Of a DNA stretch of 11,832 nt, positions 6,105-11,832 are shown piece after piece. The DNA is from an uncultured Dialister sp. GTDB lineage: Bacteria > Bacillota > Negativicutes > Veillonellales > Dialisteraceae. Where the stretch lies: positions 1 through 11,832 of the forward strand of contig NZ_UPZP01000074.1 of NCBI RefSeq assembly GCF_900538805.1, given 5' to 3'. A program made the translations under genes and the position numbers. Positions within the stretch are counted from its first letter, which is position 1, and each line of letters opens with the position of its first letter. The notes beneath the pieces were generated by a model. The model did no database searches and had not been told where the DNA came from. It worked only from the letters and a program-made list of their open reading frames with translations.

Positions 6105-6174
6105 CCAGCCCACCAGCCCACCAGCCCACCAGCCCACCAGCCCACTGTTCCCCCCAGCCCACTAAATAAAGGAG
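6105..6174 (+). repeat. Octamer repeat (CAGCCCAC)n joined to the argD ribosome site
   Basis: Five perfect tandem copies of CCAGCCCA (6105-6144), a 9-nt interruption, one more copy (6154-6161), then TAAATAAAGGAG (6163-6174). The junction is identical to that in front of argB, and the repeat unit is a variant of the same octamer. Perfect copies suggest recent expansion by slippage. Confidence 0.88.
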
Positions 6175-6181
6175 ATACACC

Positions 6182-7348
6182 ATGAATACAGAAGAAAAAG
6201 ATGCTGCCTATATCGCCCATACCTATGCCAGATATCCCGTGTGCTTTGTGAAAGGCAAAGGGTCCCACCTCATTGACGAAGAGGGAAAGGACTATATCGA
6301 CCTGGGAAGCGGCATCGGCGTTGATATTTTCGGCATTGCCGATGACAAATGGATGGATGCTGTCACAAAGCAGCTCCATACGCTGAACCACGTTTCCAAC
6401 CTTTTCTACACAAAGCCCATGGCCGATCTGGCAGAAATCCTCTGCACAAAGACAGGAATGAAGAAAGTTTTCTTCTCCAACTCCGGCGCCGAAGCCAATG
6501 AATGCGCCATCAAGGGCGCCCGGAAATACTCCATTGATAAGTATGGCAAAGAAAGAAATGAAATCGTCACCCTCATCAATGGCTTCCACGGCCGCACCAT
6601 TACCACCCTTGCCGCCACGGGGCAGGACATTTTCCACAAGGACTTCTTCCCCTTCACCCCCGGTTTCCTCTATACCCCGGCCAATGACCTGCCTGCTTTC
6701 ATCAAGCTCTGCGAAGAACACCCGAATATCTGCGCCGTCATGGTGGAACCTATCCAGGGAGAAGGCGGCGTCCATCCGCTGGAAAAGGATTTCTTCGAAG
6801 GCATCGGCAAATATGCCAAAGACCATGACATCCTCCTCATTGTGGATGAAGTGCAGACCGGAAACGGCCGCACCGGAAAACTTTACGGCTACATGAACTA
6901 CGACGTGGAGCCGGACATCGTTTCCACCGCCAAGGGCATCGGCGGCGGCCTTCCCCTGGGCGCCACCATGTTCAACGAAAAGACCGCCGGCGTCTACACC
7001 CCCGGCACCCATGGCTCCACCTTCGGCGGCAACCCCATAGCCTCGGCCGGTGCCATTTCCATTATGGAAAGAATTGATGATACCCTTCTGAAAGAAGTGA
7101 CGGAAAAAGGAAAGTACATCAAAGACCGGTTCACCGGCGCCAAAGGGGTGAAGTCCGTGGCCGGCATGGGCCTCATGTGGGGCATTGAACCGGAAAAGGA
7201 CGTGAAGGAAATCGTTCCCAAACTCCTTGCAAAGGGTGTGGTGGTGCTTACGGCAAAGGAAAAGATCCGCCTCCTGCCGGCCCTCAATATTCCCTGGGAT
7301 GATTTGAAAAAAGCCGTTTCCATCATGAAAGACATACTGGCAGAATAA
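6182..7348 (+). CDS. argD: Acetylornithine aminotransferase (ArgD)
   Basis: A 388-aa class-III PLP aminotransferase that converts N-acetylglutamate semialdehyde and glutamate to N-acetylornithine and 2-oxoglutarate. Visible motifs: NSGAEANE (100-107), GFHGRT (134-139, PLP ring stacking), EPIQGEGG (189-196), DEVQTGNGRTG (222-232, Asp222 to the PLP nitrogen), catalytic Lys251 in STAKGIGGG, and HGSTFGGNP (277-285). Length is typical. Members of this family often also serve as succinyldiaminopimelate aminotransferase in lysine synthesis; that dual role cannot be judged here. AAAGGAG (6168-6174) is 7 nt upstream. It is the last gene of the cluster, followed by a strong terminator. Confidence 0.95.
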   Translation: MNTEEKDAAYIAHTYARYPVCFVKGKGSHLIDEEGKDYIDLGSGIGVDIFGIADDKWMDAVTKQLHTLNHVSNLFYTKPMADLAEILCTKTGMKKVFFSNSGAEANECAIKGARKYSIDKYGKERNEIVTLINGFHGRTITTLAATGQDIFHKDFFPFTPGFLYTPANDLPAFIKLCEEHPNICAVMVEPIQGEGGVHPLEKDFFEGIGKYAKDHDILLIVDEVQTGNGRTGKLYGYMNYDVEPDIVSTAKGIGGGLPLGATMFNEKTAGVYTPGTHGSTFGGNPIASAGAISIMERIDDTLLKEVTEKGKYIKDRFTGAKGVKSVAGMGLMWGIEPEKDVKEIVPKLLAKGVVVLTAKEKIRLLPALNIPWDDLKKAVSIMKDILAE

Positions 7349-7354
7349 TTTTAT

Positions 7355-7393
7355 AGCCTGTATCCAATGGCATCGCCGGATACAGGCTTTTCT
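7355..7393 (+). terminator. Intrinsic terminator of the arg cluster
   Basis: Perfect 11-bp stem AGCCTGTATCC (7355-7365) / GGATACAGGCT (7378-7388), 12-nt loop, followed by TTTCT. It starts 7 nt after the argD stop. Confidence 0.88.
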
Positions 7394-7418
7394 ATACCAT
7401 GACACAAAATGCCCATAT

Positions 7419-7443
7419 ATTTCATGCCTTACAGGCATGAAAT
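7419..7443. repeat. 10-bp palindrome upstream of the flavodoxin promoter
   Basis: ATTTCATGCC (7419-7428) and its complement (7434-7443) around TTACA. No T-run follows. It lies about 20 bp upstream of the -35, so it may be an operator or the residue of a terminator. Confidence 0.5.
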
Positions 7444-7461
7444 GCAGAACACACAAGGTAT

Positions 7462-7490
7462 TAGACCCATTTCCTGTATCTGCTTATACT
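7462..7490 (+). promoter_or_regulatory. Promoter of the flavodoxin-cytochrome pair
   Basis: TAGACC (7462-7467) and TATACT (7485-7490) with a 17-bp spacer. The predicted start near 7497 leaves a leader of about 64 nt. Confidence 0.55.
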
Positions 7491-7560
7491 GAAGGCAGCA
7501 GGAAACGTGTCTCCCTGCTTTCATCATTTCTATGATTTCTGCAATGCTGAGGTGATTGTG

Positions 7561-8292
7561 ATGAAATTATCCAATATTCTGAAATCCGTGCTGCTGGGCA
7601 TGACGGTCCTTTCTGTTTCCGCCTGCGGAAACGGCGAAAGCGGCAAAAGCCCTGCCTCTTCTCTTCCTGCTTCTCCGGCCAAATCTTCCAATGGCGCCTA
7701 TGTGCCCAATCCTACCGGAAAGCCTATGTCCGAGGATATCAAAGATGAACTGGAAAGCATCCATAAAAAAGAGGCTGCTTCCATCCCTACCATTAAGGAA
7801 CTTCCTGCCGGAAGTAATCAAGGAAAGAAAGTGCTGATTGCCTACTTCACCTGGGGCGGCAGGAGCGGCGACATGGCCCGCTATATCCAGCAGAAGACCG
7901 GCGGCGATATATACGAAATAAAAAGGGACCCCGACTATCCCTCCGGCTACAGCGATGTCATCAAAGAATCGGCTCACGAGCTGGACGCAGGGGTCATACC
8001 GAAGGTAGCAGGCACGCCGCCCGATGTGTCCAAATATGATGTATTAATTCTGGGTTATCCCTGCTGGTGGTTTACGGAACCTCTCATCGTCACCTCTTTC
8101 CTGCAGGGTCAGAATACGAAGGATAAGCTCATTGTCCCCTATATGTGTTCCTTCACCAGCCCCTTTGAGGTGACCCTGCCTGCCCTTCATGCAGCCGCAC
8201 CGGATGCAAAGATTTTCACAGGTCTTACCCTTGATAAGGACACGGACGAACATCCCGCCATTGATGACTGGCTTCTAAAAGCCGGTTTCTGA
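7561..8292 (+). CDS. Flavodoxin-like lipoprotein, exported
   Basis: A 243-aa protein with a lipoprotein signal peptide: Lys-containing N-terminus, hydrophobic core, and lipobox V-S-A-C with Cys22. A low-complexity Ser/Pro/Ala/Gly linker (about 23-55) leads to a flavodoxin fold (about 88-243). YFTWGGRSGDMA (95-106) is the phosphate-binding loop region of the flavodoxin_4 type, followed by a DVLILGYPCWW strand-loop (160-170). I chose the ATG at 7561: GAGGTG (7549-7554) is 6 nt before it and the signal peptide starts there. An upstream in-frame GTG (7507) would bury the signal. By family it binds FMN and carries electrons; by signal it works outside the cytoplasmic membrane, which is unusual for flavodoxin. 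The flavin loops are divergent, so FMN binding is not certain. It is 23 bp from the cytochrome-like gene, surely one operon. Confidence 0.85.
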   Translation: MKLSNILKSVLLGMTVLSVSACGNGESGKSPASSLPASPAKSSNGAYVPNPTGKPMSEDIKDELESIHKKEAASIPTIKELPAGSNQGKKVLIAYFTWGGRSGDMARYIQQKTGGDIYEIKRDPDYPSGYSDVIKESAHELDAGVIPKVAGTPPDVSKYDVLILGYPCWWFTEPLIVTSFLQGQNTKDKLIVPYMCSFTSPFEVTLPALHAAAPDAKIFTGLTLDKDTDEHPAIDDWLLKAGF

Positions 8293-8315
8293 TTTTCCTG
8301 CATGCAGAGGCTTTC

Positions 8316-8957
8316 ATGAAAAAAAGAATGATTCTTGATACGGCCATGCTGATGACCTTCCTCCTGCTTTTGGACTATCGGTTCGTTCATAACAGGGGCC
8401 ATGAAATACTGGGTATCCTTTTCCTGCTGCTGGCCCTGCTCCATACGAAATGGAATCTTTCCTGGTATAAATCTCTCCATCGGGGCCGGTGGACAAAGCA
8501 GAGGATTTTTTCCATCCTGGTTAACGGAGTGTTCATTCTTTCCTTCCTCACCGTCATGGCATCGGGCCTTTTGATTTCCAGAACCGTTTTTCCTTTTCAT
8601 CCCCACCTATCTTTCTGGGTAAACGGTCTTCACCAGGCTGTCGGTTATCTCATGCTCATTGCCCTGGGCCTCCATCTGGGGCTTCACTGGCAGACCATCC
8701 TGCCCCGCATGCAGAAAGGTCTTTCCTTACGTCCGTCCAAAGCGCTGTCATGGATGAACAGACTTCTAATGATACTCATCGTTTTATCAGGAATTTATTT
8801 TTCCTTTGACGCCCACATAGGAAACAGGCTCCTTCTCCTTTCCGCCAGAGGCTCAGCCTTCAACAGTCCGGGATGGTTCCTTTTCAGCCGTTTGATGATG
8901 ATAGGGCTTTATGCGTCTCTTGCTTATTACGGGCAGAAACTTCTTTCCCGAAAATAA
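8316..8957 (+). CDS. Cytochrome-b-like four-helix membrane protein (DUF4405-like)
   Basis: A 213-aa integral membrane protein with hydrophobic segments around 6-22, 29-45, 66-86, 104-123, 148-163 and 186-206. Two histidine pairs have identical spacing: His29-His43 and His106-His120 (both H-x13-H), each within one helix. In cytochrome b proteins such pairs on two helices hold two stacked b hemes, so bis-heme transmembrane electron transfer is likely. I infer the DUF4405 family from the overall pattern. CAGAGG (8305-8310) is 5 nt before the ATG. It is paired with the exported flavodoxin and ends at a shared terminator. The likely job is moving electrons from the quinone pool or a cytoplasmic donor across the membrane to the flavodoxin; direction and partners are not visible. 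Confidence 0.82.
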   Translation: MKKRMILDTAMLMTFLLLLDYRFVHNRGHEILGILFLLLALLHTKWNLSWYKSLHRGRWTKQRIFSILVNGVFILSFLTVMASGLLISRTVFPFHPHLSFWVNGLHQAVGYLMLIALGLHLGLHWQTILPRMQKGLSLRPSKALSWMNRLLMILIVLSGIYFSFDAHIGNRLLLLSARGSAFNSPGWFLFSRLMMIGLYASLAYYGQKLLSRK

Positions 8958-8994
8958 AAACACCGCTGAATGATGATTTCAGCGGTGTTTTTTT
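8956..8994. terminator. Bidirectional terminator between convergent genes
   Basis: Stem CACCGCTGAA (8961-8970) / TTCAGCGGTG (8978-8987) with flanking A-run on the left and T-run on the right, so U-tracts form on either strand. It serves the cytochrome gene on the plus strand and, about 100 bp after its stop, the minus-strand MarR gene. Confidence 0.92.
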
Positions 8995-9093
8995 GCGCAG
9001 TGCAGGCAGTGTGCCGTTTCATTTCACTATGGTCACCATGACACCGGCATAATGAAAGCTGTACTGGCTCACGCTGCCCACGACGATGCATCT

Positions 9094-9585
9094 TCACGGT
9101 TCATCCACAATTTTATGAAGAAGCCGCACCAGCTCCTTCTTTTCCTTCTCATCCAGTTTTCCGATAAGATGGGAAATCCGTACATAGTGGTCCGGCAGGA
9201 TGCTGTCCATTTCCTGCCTCCCCTTGTCCGTGAGGTACACAAGCCGGGCCCTTCCGTCCGCCTCATCCACCGATTTTTTTACCAGCCCATCCCGCTCCAT
9301 GCGGGCCAGCATGACGGAAATGGTGGCCTTCGTCACCCCTGCCATGGACGCCAGCTTCGACGGCGCCAATCCTTCCTCGTGCTGGTGAAGGATAATCATG
9401 ACGCAGAGCTTTCCCTGGGACATGTGGTACTTCCGCTCCAGAATGTCATCGGTTTTCCCTTTGATTTCCTCCGCCGCCTTCATCACCGTAAGCATGGTAA
9501 TCACATCGTCGGGATGGATTTCCGGTATCTGCCTGGCATGGGCCGCCAGTTCCTCCCGGGATGGAAATACAAAATTCCTGTACAT
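9094..9585 (-). CDS. MarR-family transcriptional regulator
   Basis: A 163-aa winged-helix regulator. The DNA-binding helix-turn-helix covers about 73-102 (LAPSKLASMAGVTKATISVM and following), with the wing at 107-122 containing the typical D-x-R/G-R-x-R pattern (DEADGRARLVYLTDKG). N- and C-terminal helices (about 25-52 and 125-160) form the dimer interface. The family usually represses a neighbouring gene and itself and responds to small phenolic or oxidising ligands; the ligand is not predictable here. AGGAGG (9595-9590) is 4 nt before the ATG. It is divergent from the T-box/metQ transcript, the -35 boxes being only 17 bp apart, and convergent with the cytochrome gene. Confidence 0.92.
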   Translation of the reverse strand: MYRNFVFPSREELAAHARQIPEIHPDDVITMLTVMKAAEEIKGKTDDILERKYHMSQGKLCVMIILHQHEEGLAPSKLASMAGVTKATISVMLARMERDGLVKKSVDEADGRARLVYLTDKGRQEMDSILPDHYVRISHLIGKLDEKEKKELVRLLHKIVDEP

Positions 9586-9602
9586 AATGCCTCCTGTATT
9601 AG

Positions 9603-9620
9603 TTTAGTAAGCCAGCTAAA
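9603..9620. promoter_or_regulatory. Candidate MarR operator
   Basis: Inverted repeat TTTAG-N8-CTAAA located between the MarR -10 and its ribosome site, a usual position for autorepression. The sequence is short and AT-rich, so chance is possible. Confidence 0.35.
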
Positions 9621-9623
9621 TAA

Positions 9624-9652
9624 ATAGTAACCCACTTTGGAAGAATTGTCAA
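9624..9652 (-). promoter_or_regulatory. Promoter of the marR gene
   Basis: Minus strand: perfect TTGACA (9652-9647), 17-bp spacer, TACTAT (9629-9624). The start falls close to the TTTAG/CTAAA inverted repeat. Confidence 0.75.
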
Positions 9653-9669
9653 AGGAAATAAAATCCCTC

Positions 9670-9699
9670 TTGACGGAAAACGGGGAAGAGTGATATAGT
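9670..9699 (+). promoter_or_regulatory. Promoter of the T-box/metQ transcript
   Basis: TTGACG (9670-9675), 18-bp spacer, TATAGT (9694-9699) with an extended TGa (9691-9693). Transcription should start near 9706. Confidence 0.75.
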
Positions 9700-9705
9700 A
9701 TTTCC

Positions 9706-10003
9706 AACTTCATAAGGGAAGTACGAATGAATCAGTACTTTCCAAGGCAATGAAGAGAAGAGTACGCCGGAAGGAAGAGCAAAGAGAGCCCCGGAAGGTG
9801 GGAAGGGGTGTCCGATGTCCTGCGGAATATGGCCTCCGAGCCTCTCTGCTGAATCATCAGGCAGACCGGGAATTCCCGTTACAGAAGAGAAGTATCAAGG
9901 CAGCGCCGGCGTACTTCATAAGGCTTTTCCGGTGACGGAAAGGCGAACATGGGTGGTACCACGAACATAATCCTTCGTCCCTTATGGGAGGAAGGATTTT
10001 TTT
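9706..10003 (+). promoter_or_regulatory. T-box riboswitch (tRNA-sensing leader)
   Basis: T-box sequence GGGTGGTACCACG (9951-9963) lies just before a terminator, and the upstream leader has the expected order. AGTA (9761-9764) of the specifier internal loop comes first, then AGAGAG (9783-9788) and a CCCC/GGGG distal stem enclosing GGTG (9789-9808). GGAA (9824-9827) with CTCCGAG (9834-9840), CTGAA (9849-9853) just before the specifier, and CGTTA (9877-9881) follow. An extra 9-bp hairpin sits at the 5' end (9716-9743) and another (9923-9944) just before the T-box. Uncharged tRNA would stabilise the antiterminator and allow metQ expression. TGGT (9954-9957) pairs with a tRNA 3' end carrying A73. 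The best specifier reading is ATC (9856-9858, Ile); a Met ATG in that position is not seen. I could not fold the specifier stem unambiguously. Confidence 0.88.
9969..10003 (+). terminator. Terminator of the T-box leader
   Basis: Stem 9969-9981 / 9986-9998 (12 pairs, one G-G mismatch), TTAT loop, then seven T (9997-10003). It is mutually exclusive with the T-box antiterminator. Confidence 0.92.
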
Positions 10004-10033
10004 ATTTATCCATTTCATCATAGGAGGAGTATT

Positions 10034-10864
10034 ATGAACTACAAGAAGACCCTGATCGCATCCATTGCCGCACTGGCAGCTGTCGGATTCATTGCAGGCT
10101 GCGGAGACCAAAAGACACAAGCCCCGGCCAAGTCCGATTCCGGCAAGGCCGTCACCATTAAGGTAGGCGTTTCCCCCGTTCCCCATGGCGAAATCCTGAA
10201 CTCCGTGAAGGACCAACTGGCCAAAGAAGGGGTGAATGTGGAAATCGTGGAATTCACCGATTACGTACAGCCGAACCTGGCACTGAACGACAAGAGCCTG
10301 GATGCCAACTATTTCCAGCATAAACCCTATCTGGACGAATTCTGCAAATCCCGGGGCCTGAACCTCACCTCCATCGGCTCAGTACATCTGGAACCCATGG
10401 GCGTATACTCCACCAAGATTAAAGATATCAAAGCCCTTCCCGACGGCGCCCATGTAGCCATCCCCAACGATCCCACCAACGGCGGCCGCGCTCTGCTGGT
10501 TCTCCAGTCCGCCGGCCTCATCAAACTCCGTGACGGCGCCCCCATTACCGCAACACCCCAGGATATTGCCGAAAACCCGAAGAACCTCCAGTTCTCCGAA
10601 CTGGAAGCTCCCCAGCTTCCCCGCTCCCTGGAAGATGCGGACATTGCCGTCATTAACATGAACTTCGCCCTGGAAGCCAAGCTGGATCCCAAGAGCGCCA
10701 TCTACACCGAAAGCTCCAACTCCCCCTATGCGAACATCGTAGCTGTCCGTGCAGGCGATGAAAAACGGCCGGAACTGCAGAAGCTCATGAAGGCCCTCAA
10801 CAGCCAGGAAGCCAAGGACTTCATCAACAAGAAGTATAACGGCTCCATTAAGGCCACCTTCTAA
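10034..10864 (+). CDS. metQ: MetQ/NlpA-family substrate-binding lipoprotein
   Basis: A 276-aa lipoprotein: signal peptide with Lys4-Lys5, hydrophobic core, lipobox I-A-G-C with Cys23, then an NlpA-type binding domain. Family motifs seen: DYVQPNLAL (85-93 region), NYFQHKPYLDEF, IPNDPTNGGR (151-160 region), ELEAPQLPRSL and SPYANIV. It resembles E. coli MetQ closely in these blocks, so D/L-methionine binding for an ABC importer is the default. It would be anchored in the outer leaflet of the cytoplasmic membrane. AGGAGG (10022-10027) is 6 nt before the ATG. There is no metI or metN nearby and a strong terminator follows, so it is an orphan binding protein. Expression is under the T-box leader. 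If the T-box truly senses Ile, a different or additional ligand should be considered. Confidence 0.9.
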   Translation: MNYKKTLIASIAALAAVGFIAGCGDQKTQAPAKSDSGKAVTIKVGVSPVPHGEILNSVKDQLAKEGVNVEIVEFTDYVQPNLALNDKSLDANYFQHKPYLDEFCKSRGLNLTSIGSVHLEPMGVYSTKIKDIKALPDGAHVAIPNDPTNGGRALLVLQSAGLIKLRDGAPITATPQDIAENPKNLQFSELEAPQLPRSLEDADIAVINMNFALEAKLDPKSAIYTESSNSPYANIVAVRAGDEKRPELQKLMKALNSQEAKDFINKKYNGSIKATF

Positions 10865-10934
10865 AGCCCTGCCGCCATCGTTTCATGCAGGGATTTCCAA
10901 AGACCGTTCCATGAACCAGCCTTTGGCCTTATCC

Positions 10935-10971
10935 AAAGATGAGAAAGTAAAAATACTTTCTCATCTTTTTT
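10935..10971 (+). terminator. Intrinsic terminator after metQ
   Basis: Perfect 15-bp stem (10935-10949 / 10954-10968) with an AAAA loop and a run of six T (10966-10971). It lies about 70 nt after the stop. Confidence 0.92.
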
Positions 10972-11031
10972 GATGGGATAATAAGAAGAGTTATGAGGTC
11001 TGCTGATGAAGAAATAAAGAAAGAGTAGATA

Positions 11032-11168
11032 GAAATTAAATTTCCCCATCTATCCTGCTGCCTCCTTGCATTGCGGCCTGTCTTATATTACACTAATAAT
11101 GATAATGAACAAATCGTACTGTAAATTACGGAAACAGGAATTTCATCGTTTCAATGAATCACCGTTTC
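11032..11168 (+). promoter_or_regulatory. Control region of the tetR gene
   Basis: Candidate elements only. GAAATTAAATTTC palindrome (11032-11044). GATAAT (11101-11106) is a possible -10 with a poor -35 at 11078-11083. Two consecutive hexamers AATAAT-GATAAT (11095-11106) resemble two thirds of a Fur box. Inverted repeats TTCAT-N7-ATGAA (11142-11158) and GGAAAC/GTTTCC (11130-11168) could be the autoregulatory TetR operator. None is strong alone. Confidence 0.35.
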
Positions 11169-11194
11169 CCTAAAAGACACCCAGGGAGAACGTT

Positions 11195-11755
11195 ATGGAC
11201 CGTCGCCAGCAGAAAACAAGAGCCGCTATTTTCAGCGCCTTCAGCGCCCTTTTGTCGGAAAAGCCCTACTCTAAAATCACCATCCAGGACATTATTGACC
11301 GCGCCAACATCGGCAGAAGCACCTTCTACGCCCACTTTGAAGCCAAGGACAGCCTTCTGAAGGAAATGTGCGGGGAACTTTTTGACCATATCATCGAAGG
11401 CGTCATGCACGACAACGTTCCCAGCGACGCCCACATGGCCCCCGGTGTGGAAGACCCCGTGTTCTGCCATCTGCTGCAGCACATCGACGCCAATACCAAC
11501 CACGTCCGGGACCTCCTCACCTCCGAAAGCAGCGACATTTTCCTGCGCTTCTTCAAATCCAGCCTGGACAGGCTCATTGCTTCCTACCTCCTAAAGGATA
11601 AAACCCCTTCCTGCCCGGTGCCGGAGGAATTCCTGCTGAACCACATTTCCGGAAGCTTCGTGGAAATGGTGCAGTGGTGGGTGAGAAGGGATATGAAGGA
11701 AACGCCGGAAGAGCTGGACGCCTATTTCCGTGCCGTCATCAATCCCCTGCTTTAA
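11195..11755 (+). CDS. TetR/AcrR-family transcriptional regulator
   Basis: A 186-aa regulator. The N-terminal DNA-binding domain spans about 5-56, with the helix-turn-helix at 28-50 (ITIQDIIDRANIGRSTFYAH), typical of TetR. The C-terminal ligand/dimer domain ends with the pattern SGSFVEMVQWWV...PEELDAYF (152-178), common in TetR proteins of the DhaS/TetR_C_33-like type. The ligand is unknown. GGGAG (11184-11188) is 6 nt before the ATG. It is monocistronic as far as visible; its target may lie beyond the window. Its TAA ends on the first base of the second palindromic element. Confidence 0.9.
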   Translation: MDRRQQKTRAAIFSAFSALLSEKPYSKITIQDIIDRANIGRSTFYAHFEAKDSLLKEMCGELFDHIIEGVMHDNVPSDAHMAPGVEDPVFCHLLQHIDANTNHVRDLLTSESSDIFLRFFKSSLDRLIASYLLKDKTPSCPVPEEFLLNHISGSFVEMVQWWVRRDMKETPEELDAYFRAVINPLL

Positions 11756-11832
11756 GGAAGCACTGATTAATTCGCAGAATCGAATTTCATATGTATTTTT
11801 ATCCAATGCTGCGTCATCAGTCTCCTTAAATA
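11755..11832. mobile_element. MITE-like palindromic element, copy 2 (cut by window end)
   Basis: The 78 nt to the window end align without gaps to 746-823, with 63 identities by my count. The first 19 nt and the block CCTTAAATA are identical. It starts on the final A of the tetR stop codon, exactly as copy 1 starts on the final A of its upstream stop. The right half lies outside the window. Confidence 0.82.

Noticed and set aside
4970..6162. CRISPR-like array from the octamer repeats
   Set aside because: Units are 8 bp with no spacers and no cas genes; simple tandem repeats.
6089..7456. 455-aa minus-strand frame over argD
   Set aside because: Antisense shadow; its C-terminal part translates the octamer repeat into Trp/Gly-rich sequence.
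7507..7560. Upstream GTG start extending the flavodoxin by 18 residues
   Set aside because: It would place hydrophilic and aromatic residues before a clear lipoprotein signal; the ATG at 7561 has a well-spaced GAGGTG.
9052..9627. 191-aa plus-strand frame over marR
   Set aside because: The minus strand encodes a complete MarR protein with promoter and ribosome site; the plus frame has neither.

Overview
The window reads as bacterial chromosome: dense genes, strong Shine-Dalgarno sequences (AGGAGG type), intrinsic terminators and a T-box leader. The T-box, the gene repertoire and the type-2 ArgC suggest a Firmicutes-lineage anaerobe. A Negativicutes genus such as Dialister or Megasphaera is my best guess, but this is inference; no rRNA or other marker gene is present.

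Layout. 1-404: intergenic repeats (7-bp tandem repeat, small GC-rich hairpins), then an extended -10 promoter. 405-746: a 113-aa protein of unknown function. 746-906: a MITE-like imperfect palindrome starting on the stop codon. 907-1452: a candidate minus-strand small RNA, further repeats, and an AT-rich arg control region with two ArgR-box-like sites. 1453-7348: five-gene arginine cluster (M20D amidohydrolase, argF, argC, argB, argD), closed by a terminator at 7355-7393. 7561-8957: lipoprotein flavodoxin plus a four-helix cytochrome-b-like membrane protein, ending at a bidirectional terminator shared with a convergent MarR gene (9094-9585, minus). 9670-10864: promoter, T-box riboswitch and a MetQ-family lipoprotein. 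11195-11755: TetR regulator, whose stop codon carries the start of a second copy of the MITE-like element, cut by the window end.

How the genes work together. ArgB, ArgC and ArgD turn N-acetylglutamate into N-acetylornithine. ArgF and the M20 hydrolase could finish the route to citrulline in either order. ArgF has Gly in place of the conserved Asp that contacts the ornithine alpha-amino group, which raises the possibility of carbamoylation before deacetylation. argA/argJ, argG and argH are not in the window. The flavodoxin/cytochrome pair looks like an envelope electron-transfer module. The MetQ-like protein has no ABC permease or ATPase beside it and is under tRNA-dependent control.

The least ordinary material is non-coding: (i) a family of hairpins with conserved linkers and covarying stems, shared by three intergenic regions; (ii) octamer tandem repeats joined to an identical ribosome-binding segment before both argB and argD; (iii) two copies of a palindromic element that begin on the last base of a stop codon; (iv) a T-box whose specifier reads better as Ile than Met.
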